In this document: one piece after another, positions 8,054 through 17,942 of the stretch | Layout of the letters: every line of letters begins with the position of its first letter | Numbering within the stretch: the stretch's first letter is position 1 | Source: Methylophaga sp. UBA2689 | GTDB lineage: Bacteria; Pseudomonadota; Gammaproteobacteria; Nitrosococcales; Methylophagaceae | Assembly: GCA_002354555.1 (NCBI GenBank) | Contig: DELT01000068.1 | Location: 3,842 to 43,924 of the forward strand | DNA: 40,083 nucleotides | Direction of reading: 5' to 3' | The notes under the pieces: model-generated | Told to the model about the DNA's origin: nothing | Databases searched by the model: none | Seen by the model: only the letters and a program-made list of their open reading frames with translations | Translations under genes and position numbers: made by a program

Positions 8054-8686
8054 ATGCGTAAATATTTAATAGCAGGCCTGCTGGTCTGGATGCCGCTTGG
8101 GGTCACTTTTTTAGTGGTTCGGGCGATAGTAGGTTTTTTAGATAAAAGTCTGTTGCTGTTGCCGGATGCCTTTCAGCCCGATAGGCTGCTCGGCTTTCAT
8201 ATTCCCGGTTTGGGAGTATTACTGGCAGTGGCGCTGGTTTTGATCACCGGCATGATAATGGCCAATTTACTGGGGCGTCGATTAGTGGCGTTCTGGGAAT
8301 CATTACTGGCAAGAATCCCGCTGGTCAGAACGCTTTATTCAGCGGTTAAGCAAATCATGGAAGCGGTGCTGGCAACAGATGCCAAATCGTTTCGAAAAGT
8401 ATTATTGGTGGAATATCCACGCAAAGGTGTCTGGAGCTTAGCGTTTATGACATCGGATGATCTGGGTGAGGTGCAGGATAAAACCATTGCCAATGTCATC
8501 AGCGTGTTTATTCCGACCACACCAAATCCTACCTCGGGGTTTGTGTTGATGGTGCCGGAATCTGATGTTATTGAATTGGATATGGCGGTAGAAGAGGGGC
8601 TGAAAATGATCATTTCGATGGGCGTAGTGGTACCAAACTCACTGGCCTATCAAAAGAAACGTCAGGATCAGCAGCTCACTGAATAG
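8054..8686 (+). CDS. DUF502 family membrane protein
   Basis: 210-residue protein of the DUF502 family, function unknown. Two N-terminal hydrophobic helices are visible (about 4-28 and 50-75). They are followed by a soluble domain with the conserved LARIPLVRTLYSAVKQ segment, then PTTPNPTSGFVLMVPES and a GVV-type segment. The family is predicted to sit in the inner membrane. It lies between the FmdB-type gene and aspS, a frequently conserved arrangement in proteobacteria. I see nothing that assigns a reaction. Confidence 0.88.
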   Translation: MRKYLIAGLLVWMPLGVTFLVVRAIVGFLDKSLLLLPDAFQPDRLLGFHIPGLGVLLAVALVLITGMIMANLLGRRLVAFWESLLARIPLVRTLYSAVKQIMEAVLATDAKSFRKVLLVEYPRKGVWSLAFMTSDDLGEVQDKTIANVISVFIPTTPNPTSGFVLMVPESDVIELDMAVEEGLKMIISMGVVVPNSLAYQKKRQDQQLTE

Positions 8687-8758
8687 AAAATTTCGGACAC
8701 TTTTTATCTAATATAAAAGGTGTAGTGTTAAACAGTATTTTTGGATGTTGGAATAATT

Positions 8759-10543
8759 ATGCGTAGCCATTACTGCGGCGATGTAAACGAATCTTTGATT
8801 GAACAAACGGTAAAAGTTGCAGGCTGGATGCATCGTCGCCGGGATCATGGTGGGGTTATTTTTATTGATTTGCGTGATCGTGAAGGTCTGGTGCAAATCG
8901 TTTGTAATCCGGAAGATGCCGAAAGTTTTGCCGTGGCTGAAAAAGTACGCAGTGAATATGTGTTACAAATTGAAGGTGTGGTTAACCCCCGTCCTGCGGG
9001 CAGCGAAAATACCGATTTAAAAAGCGGTAAAATCGAAATCATCGCCAAGCGCGTGACTATTCTGAACAGTTCTGAAACTCCGCCATTCCCTTTGACGGAA
9101 CAGGCTGAAGTTAATGAAGATATCCGGCTGCGTCATCGTTATATCGATTTACGTCGCCCGGAAATGCTGCAAAAGCTGCGCTTTCGTTCACAGATTATCC
9201 GTCAATTACGCCAGTACCTCGATAATCATGGCTTTATGGATATTGAAACGCCTATCCTGACCAAAGCGACACCGGAGGGCGCGCGTGACTATCTGGTGCC
9301 AAGTCGTACTCATCCCGGTGATTTCTTTGCATTACCCCAGTCTCCGCAGTTATTTAAACAATTGTTGATGGTGGCCGGTATGGATCGCTATTATCAGGTT
9401 GTTCGTTGTTTCCGCGATGAAGATTTGCGTGCTGATCGCCAGCCGGAATTCACCCAATTGGATATTGAAACCTCTTTTGTTGAAGAAGAGGATTTAATGC
9501 AATTGATGGAAGAAATGATCCGTGACTTGTTTGCCAATGTATTAGAACAACCGTTACCGAATCCTTTCCCAAGAATGACCTATGCGGACGCCATGGATCG
9601 TTATGGTAGTGATAAACCGGATCTGCGAATTCCATTAGAACTCGTTGATGTAAGTGATTTGATGCAGGGTGTTGATTTTAAGGTGTTCTCTGCACCAGCT
9701 AATGATGAAAATGGACGTGTGGCTGCTTTGCGCGTACCGGGTGGCAACTCTTTAAGCCGTAAAGAAATTGATGATTACACCAAGTTTGTCAGTATCTACG
9801 GTGCAAAAGGTCTGGCTTACATTAAAGTCAATGATCTTGCTGCTGGCCGGGAAGGTTTGCAATCACCTATTCTGAAATTCCTGCCCGATGATGTGGTTGA
9901 TGCGATTTTGCAAAGAACGGCAGCTGAAACCGGTGACTTGGTGTTCTTTGGTGCCGATAAAGCTTCAATTGTGAATGAATCTTTGGGTGCTTTACGTGTC
10001 AAAATTGGCCATGATTTAGATATGGTTGAACATGGCTGGCGCCCGTTATGGGTGGTTGAATTCCCGATGTTTGAATGGGATGACAAAACGCAGCGTTGGT
10101 ATGCTTTGCATCATCCTTTCACTGCACCACGAGAGTCAGACATTGATTTATTAAGCAACGATCCAGGTAAGTGTCTGTCTCGTGCATATGACATGGTATT
10201 AAACGGTACTGAGTTGGGCGGCGGTTCGATTCGTATCCATAAAACCAATGTGCAGCAGAAAGTCTTTGAAATGCTGGGCATTCCTGCTGAAGAAGCGGAA
10301 GAGAAATTTGGCTTCCTGTTACAGGCATTGAAATATGGTTGCCCACCACATGGTGGTTTGGCATTTGGTTTGGACAGACTGGCTATGTTAATGACGGGCT
10401 CAGCATCGATTCGTGATGTAATGGCCTTCCCGAAAACACAGTCAGCGGCTTGTCTGTTAACCAATGCACCAAGCCCGGTCAGTGATGAACAGTTGAAAGA
10501 ATTGAATATTCGTCTGCGTAAAGTACCAATAGCAGAAGTCTGA
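8759..10543 (+). CDS. aspS: Aspartyl-tRNA synthetase
   Basis: 594-residue class II aminoacyl-tRNA synthetase that charges tRNA-Asp. It has an N-terminal OB-fold anticodon-binding domain (about 1-105, [28 protein letters not shown]). The catalytic domain has motif 2 region [18 protein letters not shown], a bacterial GAD insertion (about 290-420), and motif 3 [13 protein letters not shown] near the C-terminus. The ATG at 8759 is preferred over the upstream in-frame TTG at 8741. It gives the canonical MRSHYCG beginning and has a GGA ribosome site six bases upstream. The bacterial-type length means discriminating versus non-discriminating status cannot be settled without checking gatCAB elsewhere. 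Confidence 0.97.
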   Translation: MRSHYCGDVNESLIEQTVKVAGWMHRRRDHGGVIFIDLRDREGLVQIVCNPEDAESFAVAEKVRSEYVLQIEGVVNPRPAGSENTDLKSGKIEIIAKRVTILNSSETPPFPLTEQAEVNEDIRLRHRYIDLRRPEMLQKLRFRSQIIRQLRQYLDNHGFMDIETPILTKATPEGARDYLVPSRTHPGDFFALPQSPQLFKQLLMVAGMDRYYQVVRCFRDEDLRADRQPEFTQLDIETSFVEEEDLMQLMEEMIRDLFANVLEQPLPNPFPRMTYADAMDRYGSDKPDLRIPLELVDVSDLMQGVDFKVFSAPANDENGRVAALRVPGGNSLSRKEIDDYTKFVSIYGAKGLAYIKVNDLAAGREGLQSPILKFLPDDVVDAILQRTAAETGDLVFFGADKASIVNESLGALRVKIGHDLDMVEHGWRPLWVVEFPMFEWDDKTQRWYALHHPFTAPRESDIDLLSNDPGKCLSRAYDMVLNGTELGGGSIRIHKTNVQQKVFEMLGIPAEEAEEKFGFLLQALKYGCPPHGGLAFGLDRLAMLMTGSASIRDVMAFPKTQSAACLLTNAPSPVSDEQLKELNIRLRKVPIAEV

Positions 10544-10577
10544 GTAAAACAGCAATAGCGGTTAAGAGGAAAGCGAA

Positions 10578-11690
10578 GTGGCTACAAAACTAGCAACAAC
10601 GGCAATCCCGTTTGAACAGTACTTCTCAATTGATGATGAGGCATGCGATAAACGTATTGATGCCGCTAAACAGAAATTGGGCGATGATTTGGTTATTCTA
10701 GGGCATCACTACCAGCGTAATGAAGTTTTCAAACATGCGGATTTTTCAGGTGATTCGCTCAAACTGTCACGCAATGCTGCCGAATCAGACGCTCAGTACA
10801 TCGTGTTCTGTGGCGTGCATTTTATGGCGGAAGTAGCAGATATCCTTTCACGTCCCGATCAAATTGCGATTTTGCCCGATCTGGCCGCCGGTTGTTCAAT
10901 GGCTGATATGGCGAACCGGGTAAATGTGGATCGTGCCTGGCAGGAAATGAGCGAAGTGCTGGATCCGGATGAGACGATTACGCCAATCACCTATATAAAT
11001 TCGGCTGCAGACCTCAAATCCTTCTGTGGTAAACATGGCGGTATTGTGTGTACTTCTACCAATGCGCCACATGTGCTGGATTGGGCGTTTGCTCAACGCG
11101 AAAAAGTACTGTTCTTCCCTGATCAACATCTAGGCCGCAATACCGGTTACAAGATGGGTATTCCACTGGAAGAAATGGTGGTGTGGGATTTTGATAAACC
11201 ACTGGGTGGATTAACGCCGGAAGCATTGAAGAAAGCCAAAATTATTTTGTGGAAGGGCTTTTGTTCTGTTCATCAGATGTTCCAGCCACAACAGATTGAT
11301 AACTTCCTGGAAAAATACCCGGAAACCAAAGTTATTTCTCACCCGGAATGCAGCTTTGAAGTCTGCCAGAAATCCGATTATGTCGGTTCCACTGAATATA
11401 TAGTCAACACGATCGCCAACAGTGAACCTAATACTCGCTGGCTGGTGGGGACCGAATTGAATCTGGTAAACCGTTTACATGAACGGTTCCAGGATCAGGG
11501 TAAATCGGTTCACTTTATGTCACCGACGGTATGTATGTGCTCCACCATGTTCCGTGTTGATCCGCAGCATTTGTTGTGGGTACTGGAAAACCTGGTGGAA
11601 GGCCATGTGGTTAATCAGGTGTCTGTGGATCCGGTGACTGCCCAAGAAGCCAAACTGGCGCTGGATCGGATGCTCGCCTTACCAATTTAA
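10578..11690 (+). CDS. nadA: Quinolinate synthase A
   Basis: 370-residue 4Fe-4S enzyme. It condenses iminoaspartate with dihydroxyacetone phosphate to give quinolinate for NAD synthesis. Expected cluster ligands are C106 (AGCSMAD), C229 (GFCSVH) and a cysteine in TVCMCSTMF near the C-terminus. Substrate residues appear in LGHHYQRNEV, VFCGVHFMAE and HPECSFEV. The start is GTG at 10578, preceded by GAGGAAAG. The 34-base gap to aspS suggests co-transcription. The nadB partner is not in the window. Confidence 0.96.
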   Translation: MATKLATTAIPFEQYFSIDDEACDKRIDAAKQKLGDDLVILGHHYQRNEVFKHADFSGDSLKLSRNAAESDAQYIVFCGVHFMAEVADILSRPDQIAILPDLAAGCSMADMANRVNVDRAWQEMSEVLDPDETITPITYINSAADLKSFCGKHGGIVCTSTNAPHVLDWAFAQREKVLFFPDQHLGRNTGYKMGIPLEEMVVWDFDKPLGGLTPEALKKAKIILWKGFCSVHQMFQPQQIDNFLEKYPETKVISHPECSFEVCQKSDYVGSTEYIVNTIANSEPNTRWLVGTELNLVNRLHERFQDQGKSVHFMSPTVCMCSTMFRVDPQHLLWVLENLVEGHVVNQVSVDPVTAQEAKLALDRMLALPI

Positions 11691-11707
11691 TTGAGGAGTA
11701 GCGCGTT

Positions 11708-11893
11708 ATGTCAGAGACCAGAGAAGCCTGTACACAGCGACGCTATGAAGTGAGCAAAAAAGATTTGCCTATCAGCTGTCCCATGCCGGATATGCCGGCA
11801 TGGAATGCTCATCCACGGGTATATCTTGAAATCAAAAGCCATGGTGAAGTACTTTGTCCGTACTGCGGTACGCTATTCGTGCTGAAAAATTGA
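11708..11893 (+). CDS. CHCC-type zinc-finger protein (NDUFS6-like)
   Basis: 61-residue small protein with the zf-CHCC pattern. Probable zinc ligands are C24, H35, C50 and C53, seen in ISCPMPD, NAHPRVYL and LCPYCGTLF. The same fold occurs in mitochondrial complex I subunit NDUFS6. Stand-alone bacterial copies are common and uncharacterised. The ribosome site TGAGGAG lies about eight bases upstream. It sits 17 bases after nadA and three bases before mutT, so it is probably part of the same transcript. Confidence 0.85.
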   Translation: MSETREACTQRRYEVSKKDLPISCPMPDMPAWNAHPRVYLEIKSHGEVLCPYCGTLFVLKN

Positions 11894-11896
11894 TTG

Positions 11897-12298
11897 ATGA
11901 AAAAACGTCTACAAGTCGCTGTCGCGATTATTGTTAATAATGATGAACAGGTTTTAATTGCACGCCGTCATGCGCATCAGCATCAAGGTGATCTGTGGGA
12001 ATTTCCGGGAGGTAAGCGTGAAGCCGATGAAACCCGGTTAGAGGCTCTGCAACGAGAAATTTACGAAGAGGTCGGGTTACAGGTTGAGCAGGCTGACCCC
12101 TTAATGCAGATCGTTCATGATTATCCAGATTTGCAGGTCGAGCTTGACGTCTGGTTAGTGACTGAATTTTCCGGTGAAGCAACGGGAAAGGAAGGGCAGC
12201 CATTGGTGTGGTGTCCATTAGCTGAATTATCTGCCAGAGAATTTCCTGCTGCGAATATGCAGATTATTGAGCGGTTAACTAATCTCTACTTTGTTTAG
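11897..12298 (+). CDS. mutT: MutT-type 8-oxo-dGTP diphosphatase (Nudix hydrolase)
   Basis: 133-residue Nudix hydrolase that removes oxidised guanine nucleotides from the precursor pool. The Nudix box is visible from G in FPGGKREADET through REIYEEVGL (about residues 36-60), with the catalytic EExG intact. The preceding HQGDLWEFPGGK stretch is typical of MutT. The ATG at 11897 is preferred over the TTG at 11894. The length matches E. coli MutT (129). There is no fused thiamine phosphate synthase domain of the kind seen in some pseudomonads. It is convergent with yacG, as in many gammaproteobacteria. Confidence 0.92.
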   Translation: MKKRLQVAVAIIVNNDEQVLIARRHAHQHQGDLWEFPGGKREADETRLEALQREIYEEVGLQVEQADPLMQIVHDYPDLQVELDVWLVTEFSGEATGKEGQPLVWCPLAELSAREFPAANMQIIERLTNLYFV

Positions 12299-12338
12299 CA
12301 ACCAGTCAGTGGTAGTAAAGAAAGCGCATTAGCAATAA

Positions 12339-12524
12339 TTAATGAAACGAGTTGGGATCGTCTTCCGGATCAATGACAGGCTCTCCAGGTATGCGATGAT
12401 TTCCTGCCGCCCATTCACCCAAGTCAATTAATTTACAGCGCTCACAGCAGAACGGCTTCCATTTGTTGTCATCAGTCCATTCAACTTTACGTCCGCATTG
12501 TGGACAATTTACTTTCAATACCAT
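12339..12524 (-). CDS. yacG: DNA gyrase inhibitor YacG
   Basis: 61-residue zinc protein that binds GyrB and blocks DNA gyrase activity in E. coli. Four zinc-binding cysteines are visible: C7-x2-C10 and C26-x3-C30. They are followed by the conserved RCKLIDLGEWA segment and an acidic C-terminal tail. I chose the ATG at 12524, two bases after the zapD stop, rather than the in-frame TTG at 12539 inside zapD. It is the last gene of the pilBCD-coaE-zapD-yacG block. Confidence 0.93.
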   Translation of the reverse strand: MVLKVNCPQCGRKVEWTDDNKWKPFCCERCKLIDLGEWAAGNHRIPGEPVIDPEDDPNSFH

Positions 12525-12526
12525 AA

Positions 12527-13297
12527 TTACATTGTGCAACAGCTAAGCTGAAAATCCGCATCATCATTAATTTGTTGAGGACGCTGATTAATATCAAACG
12601 TCATAAAACGCACCGTGAAACGGTGTTTGCCACCACTTATTTCCGGGTAATAAGGCGTGCTTGAAGGAATACGAACCCGAATTAACTGGGTTGGCAGATT
12701 ACTGTCCAGGCTGCGTTGATAAAATCCCTTCTCTGCCTGAGCACCACTGAAACCGGCACTGCCGCGAATCAGTTGCAGCGAAATATTTATCGCCCCACGT
12801 ACTGCTACAAACTGTTCCAGCCAGTAATTTAATTGTTGCTGGCGTTGTTCAACAGAGGAATGTTGTAACCAGTAATGGTAGGCAGGTAAATCAAAATCAC
12901 AGGTGCCGCCGGCAATGCTGGAACGTTGACGGATGCTGTAAAGAAACTCATTTTCTTTTAAAACCTGACCAATGGACGTTTTACGAATCTGAAGAGCATC
13001 GAGCGTCTGGTCCAGTTCAGCAAGTAATGCATCCAAGGTTTCTTTGTCGACACCGGGCGAGTTTTCCAATGCGGATAGATTGGTAATGAGCCGTTCAACT
13101 TCCTTGGTCACTTCGGACTTCATATCGCCCCGTTCAAATACCTGCAACATACTCAACATGGCATCAATGGCTTCACGATGACTCATTTCATCATCATGCT
13201 GCATGGCAAAATCCACACGTGCCAACAGAAATTCCAGTCTCAGGAATGTTCTTATGCGTTCATTCAGTGGTTGTTCGTATGTGATAACGTCGGACAT
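12527..13297 (-). CDS. zapD: Cell division protein ZapD
   Basis: 256-residue FtsZ-bundling protein of the Z-ring (formerly YacF/DUF1342). It has an N-terminal helical bundle beginning YEQPLNERIRTFLRLE and a C-terminal beta-rich domain with YWLEQFVAVRGAINISLQLIR and a GKHRFTVRFM strand. The length matches E. coli ZapD (247). It lies 45 bases downstream of coaE and is almost adjacent to yacG, the same trio as in E. coli. Confidence 0.95.
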   Translation of the reverse strand: MSDVITYEQPLNERIRTFLRLEFLLARVDFAMQHDDEMSHREAIDAMLSMLQVFERGDMKSEVTKEVERLITNLSALENSPGVDKETLDALLAELDQTLDALQIRKTSIGQVLKENEFLYSIRQRSSIAGGTCDFDLPAYHYWLQHSSVEQRQQQLNYWLEQFVAVRGAINISLQLIRGSAGFSGAQAEKGFYQRSLDSNLPTQLIRVRIPSSTPYYPEISGGKHRFTVRFMTFDINQRPQQINDDADFQLSCCTM

Positions 13298-13342
13298 AGT
13301 GTGTTTTTTATCATTTACATAAGGTCAGCTTGATGACCGGGA

Positions 13343-13951
13343 TTAATTTTGCGTCGTTTCTGCCAGCTGACAATATAACGCATGCAGTTGAGTAACCTGA
13401 AATTTCAATTTTTCAATTCCATCACTATTGTCGATGATATCGTGAGCACATTGCAATCGCTGTTCGCGGTTTGATTGAGCCGCAAGATGTTGAGCAGCCT
13501 CTTCAATAGTTAGATTGTCTCGGTTTTGCAGACGCTCAAATTGGGTTTGGTGATCCACATCAACGACCAGAATACGATCGACGCACGTCTGCATCTTGGC
13601 TTCAACTAACAACGGTACGCTCAAAATACAGTAACGGCTTTTGGCATTTGCTGACTGTTGTAGCAGTTGTTGGCGAATTGCTGGGTGCAGGATTTGTTCG
13701 AGCATTTTTTTGGCTGCAGCATCGGAGAACAGCAGCTTGCGTAATGCAGGTCGGTTTAACTGTTCATCTGCAAGCACATAATGACTGCCAAATTGCTCAA
13801 CGATTTGCTGGTATTGGGGGGTACCAGGCTGGCTCAGTTCACGGGCAATAATATCGGCATCAATAACGGTAACGCCCAGCTCTGCAAATAATGTTGAGAC
13901 AGTTGATTTGCCTGATGCAATGCCGCCGGTTAGGCCAACCCGAAACACCAT
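13343..13951 (-). CDS. coaE: Dephospho-CoA kinase
   Basis: 202-residue P-loop kinase that phosphorylates dephospho-CoA at the ribose 3' hydroxyl, the last step of coenzyme A synthesis. The P-loop is GGIASGKST at 9-17. The DADIIARELSQPG segment and the VPLLVEAKM and RLQNRDNLT lid segments are all conserved. The length matches E. coli CoaE (206). The gene begins one base after the pilD stop, so the two are almost certainly co-translated. Confidence 0.96.
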   Translation of the reverse strand: MVFRVGLTGGIASGKSTVSTLFAELGVTVIDADIIARELSQPGTPQYQQIVEQFGSHYVLADEQLNRPALRKLLFSDAAAKKMLEQILHPAIRQQLLQQSANAKSRYCILSVPLLVEAKMQTCVDRILVVDVDHQTQFERLQNRDNLTIEEAAQHLAAQSNREQRLQCAHDIIDNSDGIEKLKFQVTQLHALYCQLAETTQN

Positions 13952-13952
13952 T

Positions 13953-14822
13953 TCAGCTTAATCCGCTCCAATTCAGATATCCGGTGGTCAGAGCGTCGCC
14001 CCATATCAGCGCCAGCCAGCCGGCTGCTGCCAGATAAGGACCAAATGGAATTGGAATATCCCGATGCTGTTGTTTTAACAAAATCAGGCTGATACCAACT
14101 AATGCACCAACTAAAGAGGATAATAAAACGATCATTGGCAACGCCTGCCAACCCATCCAGGCCCCCAAGGCTGCCAGCAGCTTAAAATCGCCATAGCCCA
14201 TGCCTTCCTTACCTGTGACCAAACGAAAAGCGTGATACACCAGCCAAAGCGCCAGATAACCGGCAATGGCACCAATAACGGCAGAGCTAATGTCGGTATA
14301 GATAGCAAACAGGTTAAAACTGAGTCCTAACCACAATAAGGGTAAAGTAATGCTGTCGGGCAACAGTTGATGATCAACATCGATAAACGTCAACGCGAGC
14401 AGAGACCAACTTAACAATAAGGCTCCCACTACGGCAATGCCGAAACCAAAGTGCCATGCCACTATCGCTGAGATCCCTGCAGTGAATAATTCAATCAGCG
14501 GATAGCGTTTGGAAATTGGCGCTTTGCATTCCTTGCAACGGCCTTTCAGAGCGAGATAACTGAGTACCGGAATATTTTCCAATGCAGTAATAGCATGACT
14601 GCAATGCGGACAGCGAGAGCGCGGTTTGCTTAACGTAAGTTCATCTGTCCCAGGTTCAGTTGTTCCAATCAATTCATGGCACTGTTGGGCCCACTCACGC
14701 TGCATCATCAGCGGCAGTCGGTGAATCACCACATTGAGAAAGCTGCCTACCAGTAATCCCAGAATGAAAATACTGGCAATAAAAAAAATGCTGGAGGTTT
14801 CCAGCAGATAAATTAGCGACAT
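13953..14822 (-). CDS. pilD: Type IV prepilin peptidase/N-methyltransferase PilD
   Basis: 289-residue inner-membrane aspartyl protease. It cleaves and N-methylates type IV pilins and type II secretion pseudopilins. The cytoplasmic zinc tetra-cysteine domain has C71-x2-C74 and C96-x2-C99. The catalytic aspartates are in FIDVDHQLLPD (148/150 region) and in the GYGD motif (D212). About eight transmembrane helices are visible. I chose the ATG at 14822, five bases after the pilC stop, because the longer in-frame start reads back through the pilC 3' end. Its neighbours pilB and pilC fit its role. Confidence 0.96.
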   Translation of the reverse strand: MSLIYLLETSSIFFIASIFILGLLVGSFLNVVIHRLPLMMQREWAQQCHELIGTTEPGTDELTLSKPRSRCPHCSHAITALENIPVLSYLALKGRCKECKAPISKRYPLIELFTAGISAIVAWHFGFGIAVVGALLLSWSLLALTFIDVDHQLLPDSITLPLLWLGLSFNLFAIYTDISSAVIGAIAGYLALWLVYHAFRLVTGKEGMGYGDFKLLAALGAWMGWQALPMIVLLSSLVGALVGISLILLKQQHRDIPIPFGPYLAAAGWLALIWGDALTTGYLNWSGLS

Positions 14823-14826
14823 AGGA

Positions 14827-16074
14827 TTAAACGACAGCGCCGAGTTTGAAAATCGGCAAGTACATGGCAATAACCAGTGTACCGATCAAAACACCCAGGA
14901 AAGCCATGATAAATGGCTCCATCAACGCGGTCATATTATCAACAGCATCATCCACTTCACGTTCAAAAAAGTCAGCGACTTTCGCCAGCATTGCATCGAG
15001 TGAACCGGATTCTTCACCGATGGAAACCATCTGAATCACCATATTTGGAAATAATTCCGTATCGGTCATGGCTTTATTTAATTGGGTACCGGTAGAGACA
15101 TCATCACGCATTTCCAGCGTGGCTTCGTTATAAACTATATTACCGGTGGCGCCGGCTACCGAGGTCATCGCCTCAACCATTGGCACACCGGCTTTGAACA
15201 TAACCGAAAACGTTCTGGCAAAACGGGCAATTGCACCTTTGGTTAATACATCGCCGATGACCGGTAATTTTAATAGCATGCGATCCATAAAATGCTGAAC
15301 CTTGCGAGAGCGGCGTCGTGCTGCCATAAAGCCCATTACCGAGCCAATAATGCTGCCAAAAATTAACCACCAGTAATCCTGAAATACCTGGGAAATGCTG
15401 ATGACCATTTTTGTAAGGCCCGGTAGGTCCGCACCAAACCCGGTAAACAAAGCCTGAAATTGTGGAATAACAAAAATCATCAAAATCGCCGTGACGATAA
15501 ACGCCACCACCATGATAGCTGTTGGATAAACCAGCGCTTTTTTAATCTTGGACTTAAGTGCCTCAGTCTTTTCCTGATAGGTAGCGATCTCATGCAACAG
15601 GGCTTCTAAAGTACCGGATTGTTCACCAGCGTTGATAAGACTGATATAGAGATCATCAAAATGTAGTGGGAATTTGGCTAATGACTCCGCCAGACTGGTA
15701 CCTGATTCAACATCGGCTTTAATCGCCAGAATCATTTCCTGCATACTGGCATTTTCATGCCCTTCGCCAATGATTTGCAGTGATTGCATCATCGGCACAC
15801 CGGAAGACATCATGGTGGCCAGCATTCTGCTGAAGATAGCAATGTGAACCGGTTTGATTTTGGGTTTGCGGGGAGCAAATAAATCCTTGGGTTTACGACG
15901 TACTTTTCCCGGCGTAATACCTTGGCGGCGTAAATCTGCACGAACAGCCTGAACACTATCACCCGCCTGTTCACCTTTAACCTTACGGCCGGCTTTATTT
16001 GTACCTTGCCAGATAAACAGGTTCGGTAATTCGGCTTTTTTTGGTTTAAGTTTAGCTTTAGCTGCTGTGGCCAC
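14827..16074 (-). CDS. pilC: Type IV pilus inner-membrane platform protein PilC
   Basis: 415-residue polytopic platform protein that links the PilB and PilT motors to pilus assembly. Two tandem T2SF/GspF domains are seen (about 75-200 and 280-400). Each has a cytoplasmic helical bundle followed by membrane helices. The motifs SRMLATMMSSGVPM and ARTFSVMFKAGVPM mark the two repeats. A basic N-terminal tail (KAKLKPKKAE) precedes them. It starts three bases after the pilB stop. Confidence 0.96.
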   Translation of the reverse strand: MATAAKAKLKPKKAELPNLFIWQGTNKAGRKVKGEQAGDSVQAVRADLRRQGITPGKVRRKPKDLFAPRKPKIKPVHIAIFSRMLATMMSSGVPMMQSLQIIGEGHENASMQEMILAIKADVESGTSLAESLAKFPLHFDDLYISLINAGEQSGTLEALLHEIATYQEKTEALKSKIKKALVYPTAIMVVAFIVTAILMIFVIPQFQALFTGFGADLPGLTKMVISISQVFQDYWWLIFGSIIGSVMGFMAARRRSRKVQHFMDRMLLKLPVIGDVLTKGAIARFARTFSVMFKAGVPMVEAMTSVAGATGNIVYNEATLEMRDDVSTGTQLNKAMTDTELFPNMVIQMVSIGEESGSLDAMLAKVADFFEREVDDAVDNMTALMEPFIMAFLGVLIGTLVIAMYLPIFKLGAVV

Positions 16075-16077
16075 GGT

Positions 16078-17796
16078 TTATTCCTTAATGACGCGGTTAA
16101 TTTCTTCCAAACTGGTCGCTCCGGCCATGACCTTTTTCAGACCGGATGCACGCAAATCATCAATCCCTTCAGCTTTTGCCTGATCCGCAAGTTGAATCGA
16201 ATTTCCGCCTTCCATAATCATGCGACCCATTGCTTCGGATACGGGCATGACTTGATAAATACCAACACGACCTTTATACCCTTCGGTGCAATGTTCGCAA
16301 CCTACAGCGTGGTAAACTTTGAAATCTGTCGCAATTTGTTCAGCACTGAAACCTTCTTCAATCAAGGTTTCTTTTGGTAATGTTTCTCCCTTTTTACAAT
16401 GCTGACAAAGTCGACGTGCCAGACGCTGCGCAATAATCAACGTTACAGCGGAAGCAATATTAAACGCAGGAACACCCATATTGGCGAGGCGGGTCAGTGT
16501 TTGTGGGGCATCGTTTGTATGCAGTGTGGAAAACACCATATGACCAGTCTGCGCAGCCTTAATCGCTATTTCAGCGGTTTCCAGATCGCGGATCTCACCG
16601 ACCATGATGACATCAGGATCCTGACGTAAAAACGCTCTCAGGCATTCGGTAAACCCCAGCCCGATCTGCGGATGTACATTGACCTGATTGATGCCTGGTA
16701 GATTAATCTCAGCCGGATCTTCAGCAGTGGAAATATTGCGATCATCAGTATTGAGAATATTTAAAGCGGTATACAGAGAAACGGTTTTACCACTGCCTGT
16801 CGGACCAGTGACCAGCACCATACCGTATGGTTTGTGCATGGTTTCCATAAAGATTTCTTTCTGATCTTCCTCATAACCCAATGCATCAATACCTAATTGG
16901 GCGCTGGTGGGATCAAGAATACGCAACACGATTTTTTCGCCGAACAGGGTCGGGCAGGTGCTGACACGAAAATCGATGGCTTTGGATTTGGATATTTTCA
17001 ACCGCATCCGCCCATCCTGAGGTACCCGACGTTCAGCAATATTCATTCTAGACAGGACTTTCAGCCGTGCGGCAATACGTCCGCCAAGCACCACCGGTGC
17101 TGTTTTGGTTTCATGCAGGATGCCATCAATACGCACTCGAACACGGTATTTTTTCTCGTAGGGTTCAAAGTGAATATCCGAGGCACCAGCTTTGATCGCC
17201 TGAGTCAGAATACCATTGATAAATCTGACGACCGGAGTGTCATCGATATTTTTTTCAGTGAGTTCTGCACCACGATCAGCATCATCATCGGGACCCAGAT
17301 CAATATCATCCAGCTCAGCATCATCAAAATCATCCAGAACCTGGTTTTTGTTATCCAGTGCTTTTTCGATTGTGACGGATAATTTCTGTTCATCGACCAG
17401 TACAGGGTAAGTATTCAGAGCAGTGTTGAACTGGAATTCGTCCAGAGCCTGAAGATTAGTAGGATCAGAAACGGCCACATAAAGGCGCTTACCACGTTGG
17501 AACAACGGCAGAGCGTTATGCTGACGGATGAGTTTTTCCTGGAACAGGCTCGTTGGAGCAAGTTCCATATTCATACTGTCGAGGTCAAATAGAGGAACGC
17601 CAAATTCCTGAGAGGCAATCGCACCGATGACATCGCTATCAAGCAGTTTGTTATTGACCAGATAGGTTACAAAGGATTGTGAAGCCTGTTTAGCCGTAAC
17701 CTGAGCAGTCTGTGCCTGCTCATCACTCAGCAACCCTTCACTTACAAGTCGTCTTGCAAGACCGCTTAGTCTGATTGGTGCTGTCATATTTGCCAT
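16078..17796 (-). CDS. pilB: Type IV pilus extension ATPase PilB
   Basis: 572-residue hexameric secretion ATPase that powers pilus extension. It has an N-terminal MshEN/T2SSE_N domain (about 10-150), an acidic linker rich in Asp (about 155-175), and a C-terminal ATPase domain. That domain has Walker A GPTGSGKT, Asp box, Walker B MVGEIRDLETAEIA and a His box. A zinc tetra-cysteine motif, CQHC and CEHC, lies near 460-505. The length is close to Pseudomonas PilB (566). It is the first gene of a minus-strand operon with pilC, pilD, coaE, zapD and yacG. No major pilin gene is adjacent, unlike in Pseudomonas. Confidence 0.97.
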   Translation of the reverse strand: MANMTAPIRLSGLARRLVSEGLLSDEQAQTAQVTAKQASQSFVTYLVNNKLLDSDVIGAIASQEFGVPLFDLDSMNMELAPTSLFQEKLIRQHNALPLFQRGKRLYVAVSDPTNLQALDEFQFNTALNTYPVLVDEQKLSVTIEKALDNKNQVLDDFDDAELDDIDLGPDDDADRGAELTEKNIDDTPVVRFINGILTQAIKAGASDIHFEPYEKKYRVRVRIDGILHETKTAPVVLGGRIAARLKVLSRMNIAERRVPQDGRMRLKISKSKAIDFRVSTCPTLFGEKIVLRILDPTSAQLGIDALGYEEDQKEIFMETMHKPYGMVLVTGPTGSGKTVSLYTALNILNTDDRNISTAEDPAEINLPGINQVNVHPQIGLGFTECLRAFLRQDPDVIMVGEIRDLETAEIAIKAAQTGHMVFSTLHTNDAPQTLTRLANMGVPAFNIASAVTLIIAQRLARRLCQHCKKGETLPKETLIEEGFSAEQIATDFKVYHAVGCEHCTEGYKGRVGIYQVMPVSEAMGRMIMEGGNSIQLADQAKAEGIDDLRASGLKKVMAGATSLEEINRVIKE

Positions 17797-17942
17797 TACA
17801 GGACGCTATTCCTTAATATAAAGCTAATTTTTTAATGCACTTATAATATGTAAGTTGAATAATAAATTCTAGTTTCCAATGTGGGCCAGTTGCCGGTTTT
17901 CCTGTGTATACTGCCTGCCTTTACAGCATCGGGGAAGACATC

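Noticed and set aside
8741-8758. TTG start for aspS
   Set aside because: The ATG at 8759 gives the family-typical N-terminus and a suitable ribosome-site distance; the six extra residues are not conserved in the family as I know it.
16897-17382. 161-residue plus-strand ORF opposite pilB
   Set aside because: It is antisense to the pilB coding region and has no domain; its length comes from codon bias on the other strand.
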